Below are positions 43,330 through 54,655 of a DNA stretch of 64,000 nt, piece after piece. This DNA comes from Mesorhizobium sp. ES1-1. GTDB lineage: Bacteria > Pseudomonadota > Alphaproteobacteria > Rhizobiales > Rhizobiaceae. The notes under the pieces were generated by a model. The model had not been told where the DNA came from, ran no database searches, and was given only the letters and a program-made list of their open reading frames with translations. A program made the position numbers and the translations under genes. Numbering within the stretch: position 1 is the stretch's first letter; each line of letters opens with the position of its first letter. The stretch lies in contig NZ_JAIUGX010000002.1 in assembly GCF_020164785.1 (NCBI RefSeq), positions 62,001-126,000 on the forward strand, read 5' to 3'.

Positions 43330-44406
43330 ATGAGCGACGACACAAGCGGTTCGGCCATAGCCGAACGCGGACTCCATGGCAGCGATCAGACGGTGGCGAG
43401 CTTCGAGGAGGATGGCCGCTCGGGTCTGAAGAGCCTTCAAAGGTTCCTGCACGAATATCCGACGGCAATTCCGTTCATCGTGCTGGTCGTCGGCATCCTG
43501 ATTTTCTCTGTGGCGGCCGGTGGGCGGTTCTTTGCCCCGTTCAATCTCTCTCTGGTCCTGCAACAGGTGACCATCATCGCCTTTCTGGGGATCGCGCAGA
43601 CCCTGGTCATTCTCACAGCCGGCATCGACCTGTCCGTCGGCGCTATGATGGTGCTGTCGTCTATCGTCATGGGCCGGTTGACCGTCACCTACGGAGTTCC
43701 GGTCGAGATCGCCTTTGTTCTGGGCATGCTGACGGGGCTGCTTTGCGGCCTCATCAATGGCGTGCTCGTCGCCATCATCAAGCTGCCCCCCTTTATCGTC
43801 ACGCTTGGAACCTGGAGCGTCTATGGCGCCATGGTCATCTATGTCTCGCACTCCGAGACGGTGAGGGCGCAGGACATCGAGACGATGGGACCGTGGCTTC
43901 AATGGCTCGGACATACGATCAGGCTGGGCGGCGGCGCGGTGCTGACCTACGGCACCATCGCGATGATCCTGACGGCTCTCATTGTCTGGTACGCTCTCAA
44001 TCGAACGGCTTTCGGGCGCCACGTCTACGCGACCGGCGATGATGCCGAGTCCGCACGGCTTGCCGGCATCAACACACGCGGCACGCTGATTGCGGTCTAT
44101 ACATTGGCAGGCATCATTTGCGCGGTCGCCAGCTGGGCACTCATCGGCCGTATCGGCGCCGCCAGTCCGCTCGGCAACCAGACCGCCAATCTCGATGCCA
44201 TCACCGCCGTGGTCATCGGCGGTACCTCGCTGTTTGGCGGGCGCGGCTCGATCCTTGGTACATTGTTCGGCGCCTTGATCGTCGGCGTCTTCCGCAACGG
44301 CCTGGCGCTCGCGGGCGTCGATTCGCTGTGGCAGGAATTCACCGTCGGTATCCTTATCATCCTTGCTGTCACGATCGATCAGTGGATCAGGAAGATCTCG
44401 GCATGA
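43330..44406 (+). CDS. frcC: Sugar ABC transporter permease (FrcC-like)
   Basis: This integral membrane protein of 358 residues has about eight to ten hydrophobic segments and the branched-chain/ribose permease signatures QTLVILTAGIDLSVGAMMVLS and GGTSLFGGRGSILGTLFGALIVG. A cytoplasmic N-terminal extension of about 50 polar residues precedes the first membrane helix. It forms the transport channel with FrcA and FrcB. The ATG at 43330 has GGAGGGG seven bases upstream; ATG at 43309 is rejected. The stop overlaps the frcA start. Confidence 0.92.
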   Translation: MSDDTSGSAIAERGLHGSDQTVASFEEDGRSGLKSLQRFLHEYPTAIPFIVLVVGILIFSVAAGGRFFAPFNLSLVLQQVTIIAFLGIAQTLVILTAGIDLSVGAMMVLSSIVMGRLTVTYGVPVEIAFVLGMLTGLLCGLINGVLVAIIKLPPFIVTLGTWSVYGAMVIYVSHSETVRAQDIETMGPWLQWLGHTIRLGGGAVLTYGTIAMILTALIVWYALNRTAFGRHVYATGDDAESARLAGINTRGTLIAVYTLAGIICAVASWALIGRIGAASPLGNQTANLDAITAVVIGGTSLFGGRGSILGTLFGALIVGVFRNGLALAGVDSLWQEFTVGILIILAVTIDQWIRKISA

Positions 44407-45185
44407 GCACCCAGCCAATTCTTCAGGCTAAAGGCCTCAACAAGCGCTATGGTAGGGTGGTGGCTCTCGACAATGCCGACTTCGACCTGATGCCCGGTGA
44501 GATCCTTGCCGTCATAGGCGACAACGGCGCAGGCAAGTCGACACTGGTCAAGGCGCTGTGCGGTGCCGTCATCCCGGATGCCGGCACGATAGAACTCGAC
44601 GGCAAGGCGGTGCATTTCCGCTCGCCCATCGAGGCGCGCATGGCCGGCATTGAAACGGTTTATCAGAACCTGGCCCTGTCGCCGGCGCTCTCCATCGCCG
44701 ACAACATGTTCCTTGGCCGGGAAATCCGCAAGCCCGGCTTCGTCGGACAATGGCTGCGCATGCTCGACCGGTCGGCAATGCAAAGGAAGGCGCGCGAGAA
44801 GCTTTCCGAACTCGGCCTGATGACCATCCAGAACATCAACCAGTCGGTCGAGACACTGTCTGGCGGCCAGCGTCAGGGCGTAGCGGTGGCGCGCGCCGCG
44901 GCCTTCGGCAGCCGTGTCGTGATCATGGACGAGCCGACTGCGGCGCTTGGCGTCAAGGAGAGCCGCCGCGTCCTGGAGCTGATGCTTGACGTCAAGCGGC
45001 GCGGCCTGCCGATCGTGCTGATCTCGCACAACATGCCGCACGTCTTCGAAGTGGCGGATCGCATTCACATCCATCGGCTGGGCCGTCGTCTCGCCGTCAT
45101 CGATCCCAAGCAATATACGATGTCCGATGCCGTCGCCTTCATGACCGGGGCCAAGGTTCCACCAGAGGCCGCACTGGCCGCCTGA
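44403..45185 (+). CDS. frcA: Sugar ABC transporter ATP-binding protein (FrcA-like)
   Basis: The 260-residue ATPase has Walker A GDNGAGKST, the Q-loop VYQNLALS, signature LSGGQRQGVAVARA, Walker B VVIMDEPTAALG and the switch histidine in LISHNMPHV. Unlike RbsA and most sugar CUT2 ATPases it has a single nucleotide-binding domain, as is known for FrcA. It energises uptake through FrcC. The ATG overlaps the frcC stop (ATGA). The C-terminal 30 residues are Ala-rich and poorly conserved. Confidence 0.93.
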   Translation: MSTQPILQAKGLNKRYGRVVALDNADFDLMPGEILAVIGDNGAGKSTLVKALCGAVIPDAGTIELDGKAVHFRSPIEARMAGIETVYQNLALSPALSIADNMFLGREIRKPGFVGQWLRMLDRSAMQRKAREKLSELGLMTIQNINQSVETLSGGQRQGVAVARAAAFGSRVVIMDEPTAALGVKESRRVLELMLDVKRRGLPIVLISHNMPHVFEVADRIHIHRLGRRLAVIDPKQYTMSDAVAFMTGAKVPPEAALAA

Positions 45186-45258
45186 ACGCGCGCCGGGCTG
45201 GCTGACGACTGCTGCCAAATTGCCGCAGGGCAGGCCGGCTGGCAGGAATCTAAATCGA

Positions 45259-45286
45259 TTGAGCAAATAAGGGATTGCGCTAGCAT
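45259..45286 (+). promoter_or_regulatory. Weak candidate promoter for the glycogen cluster
   Basis: TTGAGC (45259-45264), a 16-base spacer and TAGCAT (45281-45286) match four of six bases at each consensus box. It lies 57 bases before the glgP start in the 157-base gap after frcA. No better pair was seen there. Confidence 0.3.
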
Positions 45287-45342
45287 GGCCCGGAAGGAAT
45301 GGTGAAAGCCGGTATGATCGTGGCAACCCCACAAGAGGCAGC

Positions 45343-47811
45343 ATGACGCGCGCGATGACATCTCAAGCTCCCCAACCCGAACTCGAAAAACCGGACCCGA
45401 AGACGCTCGCGGCGGAAGTCTTGCGCGCCCTCAAATACAGGGTTGGCAAGGACACCACGGTCGCGACCCAGTATGACTGGCTGACAGCCTCGATCATGGT
45501 GGTGCGTGACAGGATCGTCGATCATTGGATGCAGGCGACGAAGGAAGCCTACGAGCAGCAGGAAAAGCGCGTCTACTATCTGTCGCTGGAGTTTCTCATC
45601 GGCCGCTTGATGCGCGATGCCTTCTCCAATCTGGGCCTGATGGACAATATGCGCGACGCCTTGTCGTCGCTCGGCGTCGACCTCGACCTTATCGCCGCGC
45701 TGGAACCCGATGCGGCCCTCGGCAATGGCGGTCTAGGCCGGCTCGCCGCCTGTTTCATGGAAAGCATGGCGACGGTCGACATTCCCGCGCATGGCTACGG
45801 CATCCGCTACGCCAACGGCATGTTCAGGCAGGAGATCCATGACGGCTGGCAGGTCGAACTGCCCGAAACCTGGCTCGATCACGGCAACCCCTGGGAATTC
45901 GAGCGTCGCGAACGTTCTTTCGATGTCGGCTTCGGCGGTTCGGTGGAATCGATCACCTCCAAGGATGGCCGGCTGGAGCGTCATGTCTGGAAACCGATCG
46001 AGCATGTCCTTGCCGTCGCCTATGACACGCCGGTGGTCGGCTGGCGGGCAAACCGCGTCAACACGCTTCGGCTATGGTCTGGCATGCCGATCGATCCGAT
46101 CCTGCTCAGCAAGTTCAACGCCGGCGACCACATCGGCGCACTGGCCGAAAGCAATAAGGCGGACGCTCTGTCGCGCGTGCTTTATCCCGCCGATTCCCAC
46201 ATGGCAGGGCAGGAGCTCAGGCTGCGCCAGGAGTATTTCTTTTCCACCGCCTCGCTGCAGGACATCTTGCAGCGCCATCTCAGCCAATATGGCAATCTGC
46301 AGTCTTTGCCCGACAAGGCGGCGATCCACCTCAACGACACCCACCCGGCCATTGCGGTGCCGGAGCTGATGCGTCTGCTGATGGATGTCCACGGCATGGA
46401 CTTCGACCTCGCCTGGGACATCACCAAGCGCACCTTCGGCTACACGAATCACACGCTGTTGCCCGAAGCGCTGGAAAGCTGGCCCGTGCCGCTGTTCGAA
46501 CGGCTGCTGCCGCGCCACATGCAGATCGTCTACGCCATCAACGCGCAAGTGCTTCTCGAGGCACGCGCCACCAATCATTTCTCCGACGAGCAGATCAGCC
46601 GAATCTCGCTGATCCAGGAAAATGGCGACCGCCGGGTTCGTATGGGCAATGTCGCGTTTGTCGGCTCGCACTCCATCAACGGTGTCTCGGCGCTGCACAC
46701 CGATCTGATGAAGGAAACGGTGTTCGCCGACCTGCACAAGCTCTATCCAGACCGCATCAACAACAAGACCAACGGCATCACGCCGCGGCGCTGGCTGATC
46801 CAGTGCAATCCCGGCCTGACGACGCTCGCCCGCGAGGCGATCGGCGATGACTTCCTCGATGACATCGATGCGATCAAGGGCCTCGATGTCTTCGCTGACG
46901 ATGCCGTCTTTCGCGACAAGTTCGCCGCCGTCAAGCGAGAGAACAAGGCGCGGCTGGCCAATCTTGTTGCCGATCGCCTCGGGATAAAGGTCGACCCCTC
47001 GGCGCTGTTCGATATCCAGATCAAGCGCATCCATGAATACAAGCGCCAGCTTCTGAACATCCTCGAGGCGATCTCGCTTTACGACCAGATCCGCTCGCAC
47101 CCCGAGCGCGACTGGATGCCAAGGGTGAAATTCTTCGGCGGCAAGGCGGCTCCGAGCTACCACAATGCCAAGCTGATCATCAAACTCGCCAATGACGTTG
47201 CCAAGGTCATCAATCGCGACCCGGCCGTGCGCGGCCTGCTGAAAATCGTGTTCGTGCCGAACTACAATGTCAGCCTGGCCGAAATCATGATGCCGGCCGC
47301 CGATCTGTCTGAGCAGATCTCGACCGCCGGCATGGAGGCGTCCGGGACCGGCAATATGAAGTTCGCGCTGAACGGGGCGCTCACCATCGGCACGCTGGAC
47401 GGCGCCAATGTTGAGATCAAGGAATGTGTCGGCGACGACAACATCTTCATCTTCGGGCTGACCACCGCCGAGGTCGCCGAACGGCGTAATAATGGCTACA
47501 ATCCCCGCGCGGTCATCGAAGGCTCGCCCGAGCTTTCGCAAGCACTCGCCGCGGTCTCCTCGGGCGTTTTCTCACCGGACGATCCGGAGCGGTATCGCGA
47601 GCTCATCAACGGTCTCTTCAACAGCGATTGGTTCATGGTCGCCGCCGACTTCGATGCCTATTCCGATGCGCAACGCGAGGTTGATGCCGTCTGGCGCAAC
47701 AGTCCGGACTGGTATGCAAAGGCGATCCGGAACGTTGCGCGCGTCGGCTGGTTCTCGTCGGACCGCACGATCCGTCAATACGCGAAAGAAATCTGGAACG
47801 TACCCGCCTGA
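45343..47811 (+). CDS. glgP: Glycogen phosphorylase GlgP
   Basis: This 822-residue GT35 enzyme has the N-terminal YYLSLEFLIGRLM, the central NDTHPAIAVPELMRLL and TNHTLLPEALE motifs, and the PLP-lysine near K673 in EASGTGNMKFALNG. It releases glucose-1-phosphate from glycogen ends by phosphorolysis in the cytoplasm. The length matches bacterial glycogen/maltodextrin phosphorylases; gene order favours glycogen. AGAGG precedes the ATG. It is the first gene of the glg cluster, followed by glgB after 119 bases. Confidence 0.95.
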   Translation: MTRAMTSQAPQPELEKPDPKTLAAEVLRALKYRVGKDTTVATQYDWLTASIMVVRDRIVDHWMQATKEAYEQQEKRVYYLSLEFLIGRLMRDAFSNLGLMDNMRDALSSLGVDLDLIAALEPDAALGNGGLGRLAACFMESMATVDIPAHGYGIRYANGMFRQEIHDGWQVELPETWLDHGNPWEFERRERSFDVGFGGSVESITSKDGRLERHVWKPIEHVLAVAYDTPVVGWRANRVNTLRLWSGMPIDPILLSKFNAGDHIGALAESNKADALSRVLYPADSHMAGQELRLRQEYFFSTASLQDILQRHLSQYGNLQSLPDKAAIHLNDTHPAIAVPELMRLLMDVHGMDFDLAWDITKRTFGYTNHTLLPEALESWPVPLFERLLPRHMQIVYAINAQVLLEARATNHFSDEQISRISLIQENGDRRVRMGNVAFVGSHSINGVSALHTDLMKETVFADLHKLYPDRINNKTNGITPRRWLIQCNPGLTTLAREAIGDDFLDDIDAIKGLDVFADDAVFRDKFAAVKRENKARLANLVADRLGIKVDPSALFDIQIKRIHEYKRQLLNILEAISLYDQIRSHPERDWMPRVKFFGGKAAPSYHNAKLIIKLANDVAKVINRDPAVRGLLKIVFVPNYNVSLAEIMMPAADLSEQISTAGMEASGTGNMKFALNGALTIGTLDGANVEIKECVGDDNIFIFGLTTAEVAERRNNGYNPRAVIEGSPELSQALAAVSSGVFSPDDPERYRELINGLFNSDWFMVAADFDAYSDAQREVDAVWRNSPDWYAKAIRNVARVGWFSSDRTIRQYAKEIWNVPA

Positions 47812-47930
47812 TGTGATTGCATGAAGCGCGAATGATATGGTGCGTGCGGGAACTTGCCCGAGCGTGTTGCGGTTAATGGCAATGACATGCACAAAACAAG
47901 CACTTGCTGCCCGAGGAGGGACACGGCCTG

Positions 47931-50144
47931 ATGAGGAAGCCGAGCGTGACCGCTGCGACAGGCGGGCCGGACGGAGCGGCGGCGGCCGGCGATGTCGCGG
48001 CGATTGTCGCCGGCACGCATGGCGATCCTTTCGCGGTTCTCGGCGTCCATGAGGTCGGCAAGGCTCTTTTTGCGCGCTGCTTTGTTCCGCACGCCGAATT
48101 CGTTACCGCCTACACGCTGGACGGCAATGTCGCGGGTAAACTGTCCAGACGTGATGATGGCGGGTTTTTCGAAGGCAGGCTTTCCATCCGCAAGCGTCAG
48201 CCGCTGCGCTATCACGCCAGGAACGCCGGCGGCGACTGGTGGCTGACCGACCCCTATTCCTTCGGTCCGGTGCTTGGGCCGATGGACGACTACTACATTG
48301 CCGAAGGTTCGCATCTTCGGTTGTTCGACAAGCTCGGGGCGCATGTGCTTGAGCACGAGGGTGCCTCGGGCGTGCATTTCGCCGTATGGGCCCCTAATGC
48401 GAGGCGCGTTTCGGTGGTCGGCGATTTCAATCAATGGGATGGTCGCCGGCATTCCATGCGCGACCGCCGTGATACCGGGATCTGGGAAGTCTTCATTCCA
48501 GACATCGGCGCCGGCCATCCCTACAAATACGAGATCATCGGCCCCAATGGCGTCAGGCTGCCATTGAAAGCCGATCCGTTCGCCTTCAAGTCGGAATTAC
48601 GCCCGGCGACGGCCTCCGTCGTCGCCATGCCGCCGGCGCATGAATGGGGCGACGAGGCGCACCGCACTTACTGGCGCAACGCCGATCCCCGGCGCGAAGC
48701 CATCTCGATCTACGAGGTCCATGCCGGCTCCTGGCAGCTTCGCGACGACGGAACCTTCCTGTCCTGGGACGAACTGGCCGACAGGTTGATTCCCTACGTC
48801 GTCGAAACCGGCTTCACCCATATCGAGTTCATGCCGATCTCCGAACATCCCTACGATCCATCCTGGGGCTATCAGACGACCGGTCTCTACGCGCCGTCGG
48901 CCCGCTTCGGCGATCCTGAAGGCTTTGCCCGTTTCGTCGACGGCGCTCATCGAGCAGGGCTCGGTGTGATTCTCGACTGGGTGCCCGCACATTTCCCGGT
49001 CGACGAGCACGGCCTGGCGCATTTCGATGGCACGGCGCTCTATGAGCATGCCGATCCGCGCCAAGGTTTCCATCCGGACTGGAACACGGCGATCTACAAT
49101 TTCGGGCGCCGCGAGGTGGTCTCGTTCCTGGTCAACAATGCGCTGTTCTGGGCTGAAAAATATCATGTCGACGGTCTGCGCGTCGATGCCGTCGCCTCGA
49201 TGCTCTACCTCGACTATTCGCGCAAGGCCGGGGAATGGGTTCCCAATGAAAAAGGCGGCCGGGAAAACCTCGAGGCGGTCAGCTTCCTGCGGAAGATGAA
49301 CAAGGAGGTCTATGGCCATCATCCGGGTGTCATCACCATAGCCGAGGAATCGACATCATGGCCGAAGGTCTCGGCACCGGTGCATGAAGGCGGGCTGGGG
49401 TTCGGCTTCAAGTGGAACATGGGGTTCATGCACGACACGCTGGAATATTTCGCCAGGGAGCCGATCTACCGCAAGCACCACCACAATGACCTCACCTTCG
49501 GCTTGGTCTATGCCTATTCGGAAAACTTCGTCCTGCCGCTTTCCCATGACGAAGTCGTGCACGGCAAGGGAACGTTGCTCACCAAGATGGCAGGGGACGA
49601 CTGGCAGAAATTCGCGACCCTGCGCGCCTACTACGCCTTCATGTGGGGGTATCCCGGCAAAAAGCTGTTGTTCATGGGGCAGGAGTTCGCGCAGCGGCGC
49701 GAATGGAGCGAGGCACGCGCGCTCGACTGGAACCTGGTCGATGCGCCGCAGCATCGAGGTGTCTGGCAAACGGTGCGCGACCTCAACTATCTCTACCGCT
49801 CGCGTCCGGCCCTGCATGGGCGAGACTGCGAGCCGGAAGGGTTCTCCTGGCTGATCGCCGATGACAGCCAGAATTCGGTTTTCGCCTGGTTGCGCAACGC
49901 GCCAGGCGGCAGTCCGGTGGCGGTCATCTCCAATTTCACGCCGGTGCCGCGCGACGACTATCGCGTGCCTTTGCCGAAGGCGGGAAAGTGGCGCGAGATA
50001 ATGAATACCGACGGTGCCGACTATGGCGGTTCCGGCAAGGGCAATGGCGGGATGGTCGAAGCGGTCGAGCACGGCGGCGGCGTCTCTGCCACAATGCTTT
50101 TGCCGCCGCTGGCGACGATCATGCTTGAACTTGTCGCCGACTGA
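47931..50144 (+). CDS. glgB: 1,4-alpha-glucan branching enzyme GlgB
   Basis: The 737-residue protein has an N-terminal beta-sandwich region, a CBM48 domain ([24 protein letters not shown]) and the GH13 barrel. The nucleophile aspartate is in [15 protein letters not shown] (near residue 419), the acid/base glutamate in [10 protein letters not shown] (near 472), and [11 protein letters not shown] carries the transition-state aspartate. It introduces alpha-1,6 branches into glycogen. The ATG at 47931 follows GGAGGG by ten bases; a TTG at 47904 would add nine residues. The length is normal for the two-domain N-terminal form. Confidence 0.95.
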   Translation: MRKPSVTAATGGPDGAAAAGDVAAIVAGTHGDPFAVLGVHEVGKALFARCFVPHAEFVTAYTLDGNVAGKLSRRDDGGFFEGRLSIRKRQPLRYHARNAGGDWWLTDPYSFGPVLGPMDDYYIAEGSHLRLFDKLGAHVLEHEGASGVHFAVWAPNARRVSVVGDFNQWDGRRHSMRDRRDTGIWEVFIPDIGAGHPYKYEIIGPNGVRLPLKADPFAFKSELRPATASVVAMPPAHEWGDEAHRTYWRNADPRREAISIYEVHAGSWQLRDDGTFLSWDELADRLIPYVVETGFTHIEFMPISEHPYDPSWGYQTTGLYAPSARFGDPEGFARFVDGAHRAGLGVILDWVPAHFPVDEHGLAHFDGTALYEHADPRQGFHPDWNTAIYNFGRREVVSFLVNNALFWAEKYHVDGLRVDAVASMLYLDYSRKAGEWVPNEKGGRENLEAVSFLRKMNKEVYGHHPGVITIAEESTSWPKVSAPVHEGGLGFGFKWNMGFMHDTLEYFAREPIYRKHHHNDLTFGLVYAYSENFVLPLSHDEVVHGKGTLLTKMAGDDWQKFATLRAYYAFMWGYPGKKLLFMGQEFAQRREWSEARALDWNLVDAPQHRGVWQTVRDLNYLYRSRPALHGRDCEPEGFSWLIADDSQNSVFAWLRNAPGGSPVAVISNFTPVPRDDYRVPLPKAGKWREIMNTDGADYGGSGKGNGGMVEAVEHGGGVSATMLLPPLATIMLELVAD

Positions 50145-50178
50145 GCCATTTCGGAAATGATGATTTTGGGAGGGTGAG

Positions 50179-51444
50179 ATGGCCGAAACGAAACGATCAC
50201 AGCCGCTGGCGCGCGATGCCATGGCCTATGTCCTGGCCGGCGGCCGCGGCAGCCGCCTCAGGGAACTGACCGACCGCCGCGCCAAGCCTGCCGTCTATTT
50301 CGGCGGCAAGACGCGCATTATCGACTTCGCCCTTTCCAACGCGCTGAACTCCGGCATCCGCCGTCTTGGGGTCGCCACGCAATACAAGGCGCATTCGCTT
50401 ATCCGCCATCTGCAGCGTGGCTGGAACTTCCTGCGTCCGGAGCGAAATGAGAGCTTCGACATCCTGCCGGCCAGCCAGCGCGTGTCGGAGACCCAATGGT
50501 ACGAGGGAACGGCCGACGCCGTCTACCAGAACATCGACATCATCGAGGCCTATGGCCCGGAATACATGGTGATCCTCGCCGGCGACCACATCTACAAGAT
50601 GGACTACGAAATGATGCTTCGCCAGCATGTCGACGCCAATGCCGACGTCACGGTCGGGTGTCTCGAAGTGCCGCGCATGGAAGCAACCGGCTTCGGCGTC
50701 ATGCATGTCGACGACAAGGACAACATCATTTCCTTCATCGAAAAGCCGGCCGATCCGCCCGGCATTCCCGGCCAGCCTGAACTTGCGCTGGCATCGATGG
50801 GTATCTACGTCTTCAAGACGACGTTCCTGATGGACCAGTTGCGCCGTGACGCCGCCGAACCGGGGTCGAGCCGCGACTTCGGCAAGGACATCATCCCCTA
50901 CATCGTCGAGCATGGGAAAGCGGTGGCTCATCGCTTCGCCAAATCCTGCGTCCGCTCGACCGCCGAAAACGAAGCCTACTGGCGCGATGTGGGAACCGTC
51001 GACGCCTATTGGGAAGCCAATATCGACCTGACCGATATCACTCCTGAACTCGATCTCTACGACCGGGACTGGCCCATCTGGACTTATGCCGAGTTGAAGC
51101 CGCCGGCAAAATTCGTCCATGACGAGGATGGCCGCCGCGGGTCGGCCGTGTCGTCGCTGGTCTCGGGCGACTGCATCGTGTCCGGGGCATCGTTGAAAAG
51201 AAGCCTGATTTTCACCGGCGCGCGCATCAATTCCTATTCGACGCTGGAAGAAGTCGTCATGCTGCCCGACGTTCACGTCGGCCGGAACGCAAAATTGAAG
51301 CGCGTCGTCATCGACCACGGCGTAAGGATACCGGAAGGTCTGGTTGTGGGCGAAGACCCGGTCCTCGACGCCAAGCGCTTCCGGCTTTCCGAAAAGGGCA
51401 TCTGCCTGGTCACCCAGGACATGATCGACAAGCTAGGTCTCTGA
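50179..51444 (+). CDS. glgC: Glucose-1-phosphate adenylyltransferase GlgC
   Basis: The product is a 421-residue nucleotidyltransferase with [24 protein letters not shown] at the N-terminus (allosteric and nucleotide-binding residues), [35 protein letters not shown] and [17 protein letters not shown]-terminal beta-helix follows. It makes ADP-glucose from ATP and glucose-1-phosphate and is the regulated step of glycogen synthesis. GGGAGGGTGAG precedes the ATG. It is four bases from glgA. Confidence 0.96.
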   Translation: MAETKRSQPLARDAMAYVLAGGRGSRLRELTDRRAKPAVYFGGKTRIIDFALSNALNSGIRRLGVATQYKAHSLIRHLQRGWNFLRPERNESFDILPASQRVSETQWYEGTADAVYQNIDIIEAYGPEYMVILAGDHIYKMDYEMMLRQHVDANADVTVGCLEVPRMEATGFGVMHVDDKDNIISFIEKPADPPGIPGQPELALASMGIYVFKTTFLMDQLRRDAAEPGSSRDFGKDIIPYIVEHGKAVAHRFAKSCVRSTAENEAYWRDVGTVDAYWEANIDLTDITPELDLYDRDWPIWTYAELKPPAKFVHDEDGRRGSAVSSLVSGDCIVSGASLKRSLIFTGARINSYSTLEEVVMLPDVHVGRNAKLKRVVIDHGVRIPEGLVVGEDPVLDAKRFRLSEKGICLVTQDMIDKLGL

Positions 51445-51447
51445 CGC

Positions 51448-52893
51448 ATGCAGGTTCTGTCGGTTACGCCCGAAATCTTCCCGCTGATCAAGACTGGCGG
51501 GCTTGCCGACGTAACCGGCGCGCTGCCCATCGCTCTTGCCGCCAAGGGCGTCATCATGCGCACGCTCATTCCCGGCTTTCCAAGCGTGATGGCTGCGATC
51601 AAGAAAAAGAAACCCGTCCTGCAATATCCGCTTCTGCAAGGCGGCAAGGCGTCGGTGCAGGCGGTGCGCCTTGCGGGGCTGGACCTGTTCGTCCTCGACG
51701 CGCCGCATCTGTATGATCGTCCCGGCGGCCCTTACGGCAATCCGTCGGGAGCGGACTGGCCGGACAATTGGCGGCGCTTCGCGGCGCTGAGCCAGGTCGG
51801 CGGCGATATCGCCGGCGGCGCAATCGCACGCTACCAGCCCGACATCGTCCACGCCCATGATTGGCAGTCGGCCATGACGCTCGCCTATATGCGTTACGGC
51901 CGGGCAGTCGCCGTGCCGTCGATGATGACAGTGCACAACCTCGCATTCCAGGGTCAGTTCGGAGCTGGCATCTTTGGCGAGCTTGAACTGCCAGCCGCGG
52001 CGATGGCGCTTGACGGCGTCGAATATTACGGCGGAGTCGGCTTCCTCAAGGCCGGGCTGCAGGCGGCTTGGGCAATAACCACCGTGAGCCCGACCTACGC
52101 GCAGGAAATTCGCTCGCCCGAATTCGGCATGGGTCTCGACGGCCTCATCAACATGCGCTCCAACGATCTTCACGGCATCGTCAACGGCATCGATACCGAC
52201 ATCTGGAACCCGGAAACCGACAAGCATCTGGTGTCGGGCTTTACGGCCGCGACCCTGGAAGCGCGCGCGCCCAACAGGGCGGCGGTCGAGGAGCGCTTCA
52301 ATCTCGATCGGGACGAAAGCCCCATCGTCTGCGTCGTCAGCCGCCTGACCTGGCAGAAAGGCATGGACATTCTTGCGACTGTCGTCGACGGCATCGTCGG
52401 GTCCGGCGTGCGCCTTGCCGTTTTGGGGGCAGGCGATGCGGGTCTCGAAGGTTCGCTGCTCGCCGCTGCGGCGCGCCATCGCGGCCGCATCGGCGTCGTC
52501 GTCGGCTATGACGAGGGGCTCTCGCACATCATGCAGGGTGGATGCGATGCGATCGTCATTCCGTCGCGCTTCGAGCCCTGTGGGCTGACACAGCTTTACG
52601 GCCTGCGCTATGGCTGCGTCCCTGTGGTCGCCCGCACCGGTGGCCTCGCCGATACGGTCATTGATGCCAATGAAGCCGCGCTCTCGGCCGGCGTCGCCAC
52701 CGGCTTCCACTTCGCGCCCAACAATGCCGGCGCCTTGCTGCATGCGATGCGCCGTCTGGTCGATGCTTATAATGCTCCTACGGTTTGGCAGGCCCTGCAG
52801 CGCCAGGGCATGAGGGCCGAGGTGTCGTGGGACAAAAGCGCAGAGAAATACATTGAACTTTATCGTTCGCTGCTTTCGAGAAGGGTTTCCTGA
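51448..52893 (+). CDS. glgA: Glycogen synthase GlgA (ADP-glucose)
   Basis: This 481-residue GT5 enzyme has the ADP-glucose-binding K-T-G-G-L loop at residues 15-19 ([14 protein letters not shown]), [27 protein letters not shown] and the C-terminal [18 protein letters not shown] with the E-x7-E acidic pair. It extends alpha-1,4-glucan chains. The length is typical. It starts three bases after the glgC stop, indicating cotranscription. Confidence 0.96.
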   Translation: MQVLSVTPEIFPLIKTGGLADVTGALPIALAAKGVIMRTLIPGFPSVMAAIKKKKPVLQYPLLQGGKASVQAVRLAGLDLFVLDAPHLYDRPGGPYGNPSGADWPDNWRRFAALSQVGGDIAGGAIARYQPDIVHAHDWQSAMTLAYMRYGRAVAVPSMMTVHNLAFQGQFGAGIFGELELPAAAMALDGVEYYGGVGFLKAGLQAAWAITTVSPTYAQEIRSPEFGMGLDGLINMRSNDLHGIVNGIDTDIWNPETDKHLVSGFTAATLEARAPNRAAVEERFNLDRDESPIVCVVSRLTWQKGMDILATVVDGIVGSGVRLAVLGAGDAGLEGSLLAAAARHRGRIGVVVGYDEGLSHIMQGGCDAIVIPSRFEPCGLTQLYGLRYGCVPVVARTGGLADTVIDANEAALSAGVATGFHFAPNNAGALLHAMRRLVDAYNAPTVWQALQRQGMRAEVSWDKSAEKYIELYRSLLSRRVS

Positions 52894-54525
<1,632 letters not shown>

Positions 54526-54595
54526 GGGTGACGCTGGGTTTCCGTAGCTCACAAAGAGCGCCGTCTGAAACAATCGCTGCTCTATGGCGCTGTAT

Positions 54596-54623
54596 CCCCC
54601 TCTGGCCGGCAGGTCAGAGGGGG
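54596..54623 (+). terminator. Hairpin between pgm and glgX
   Basis: Perfect nine-base arms CCCCCTCTG (54596-54604) and CAGAGGGGG (54615-54623) enclose a ten-base loop. There is no U-tract, so it may be a partial terminator, an attenuator, or an mRNA-end stabiliser separating the glgP-pgm block from glgX. It lies 70 bases after the pgm stop. Confidence 0.5.
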
Positions 54624-54655
54624 GTGCGTCGCGCTAGCTTGGACAATAATCTCAA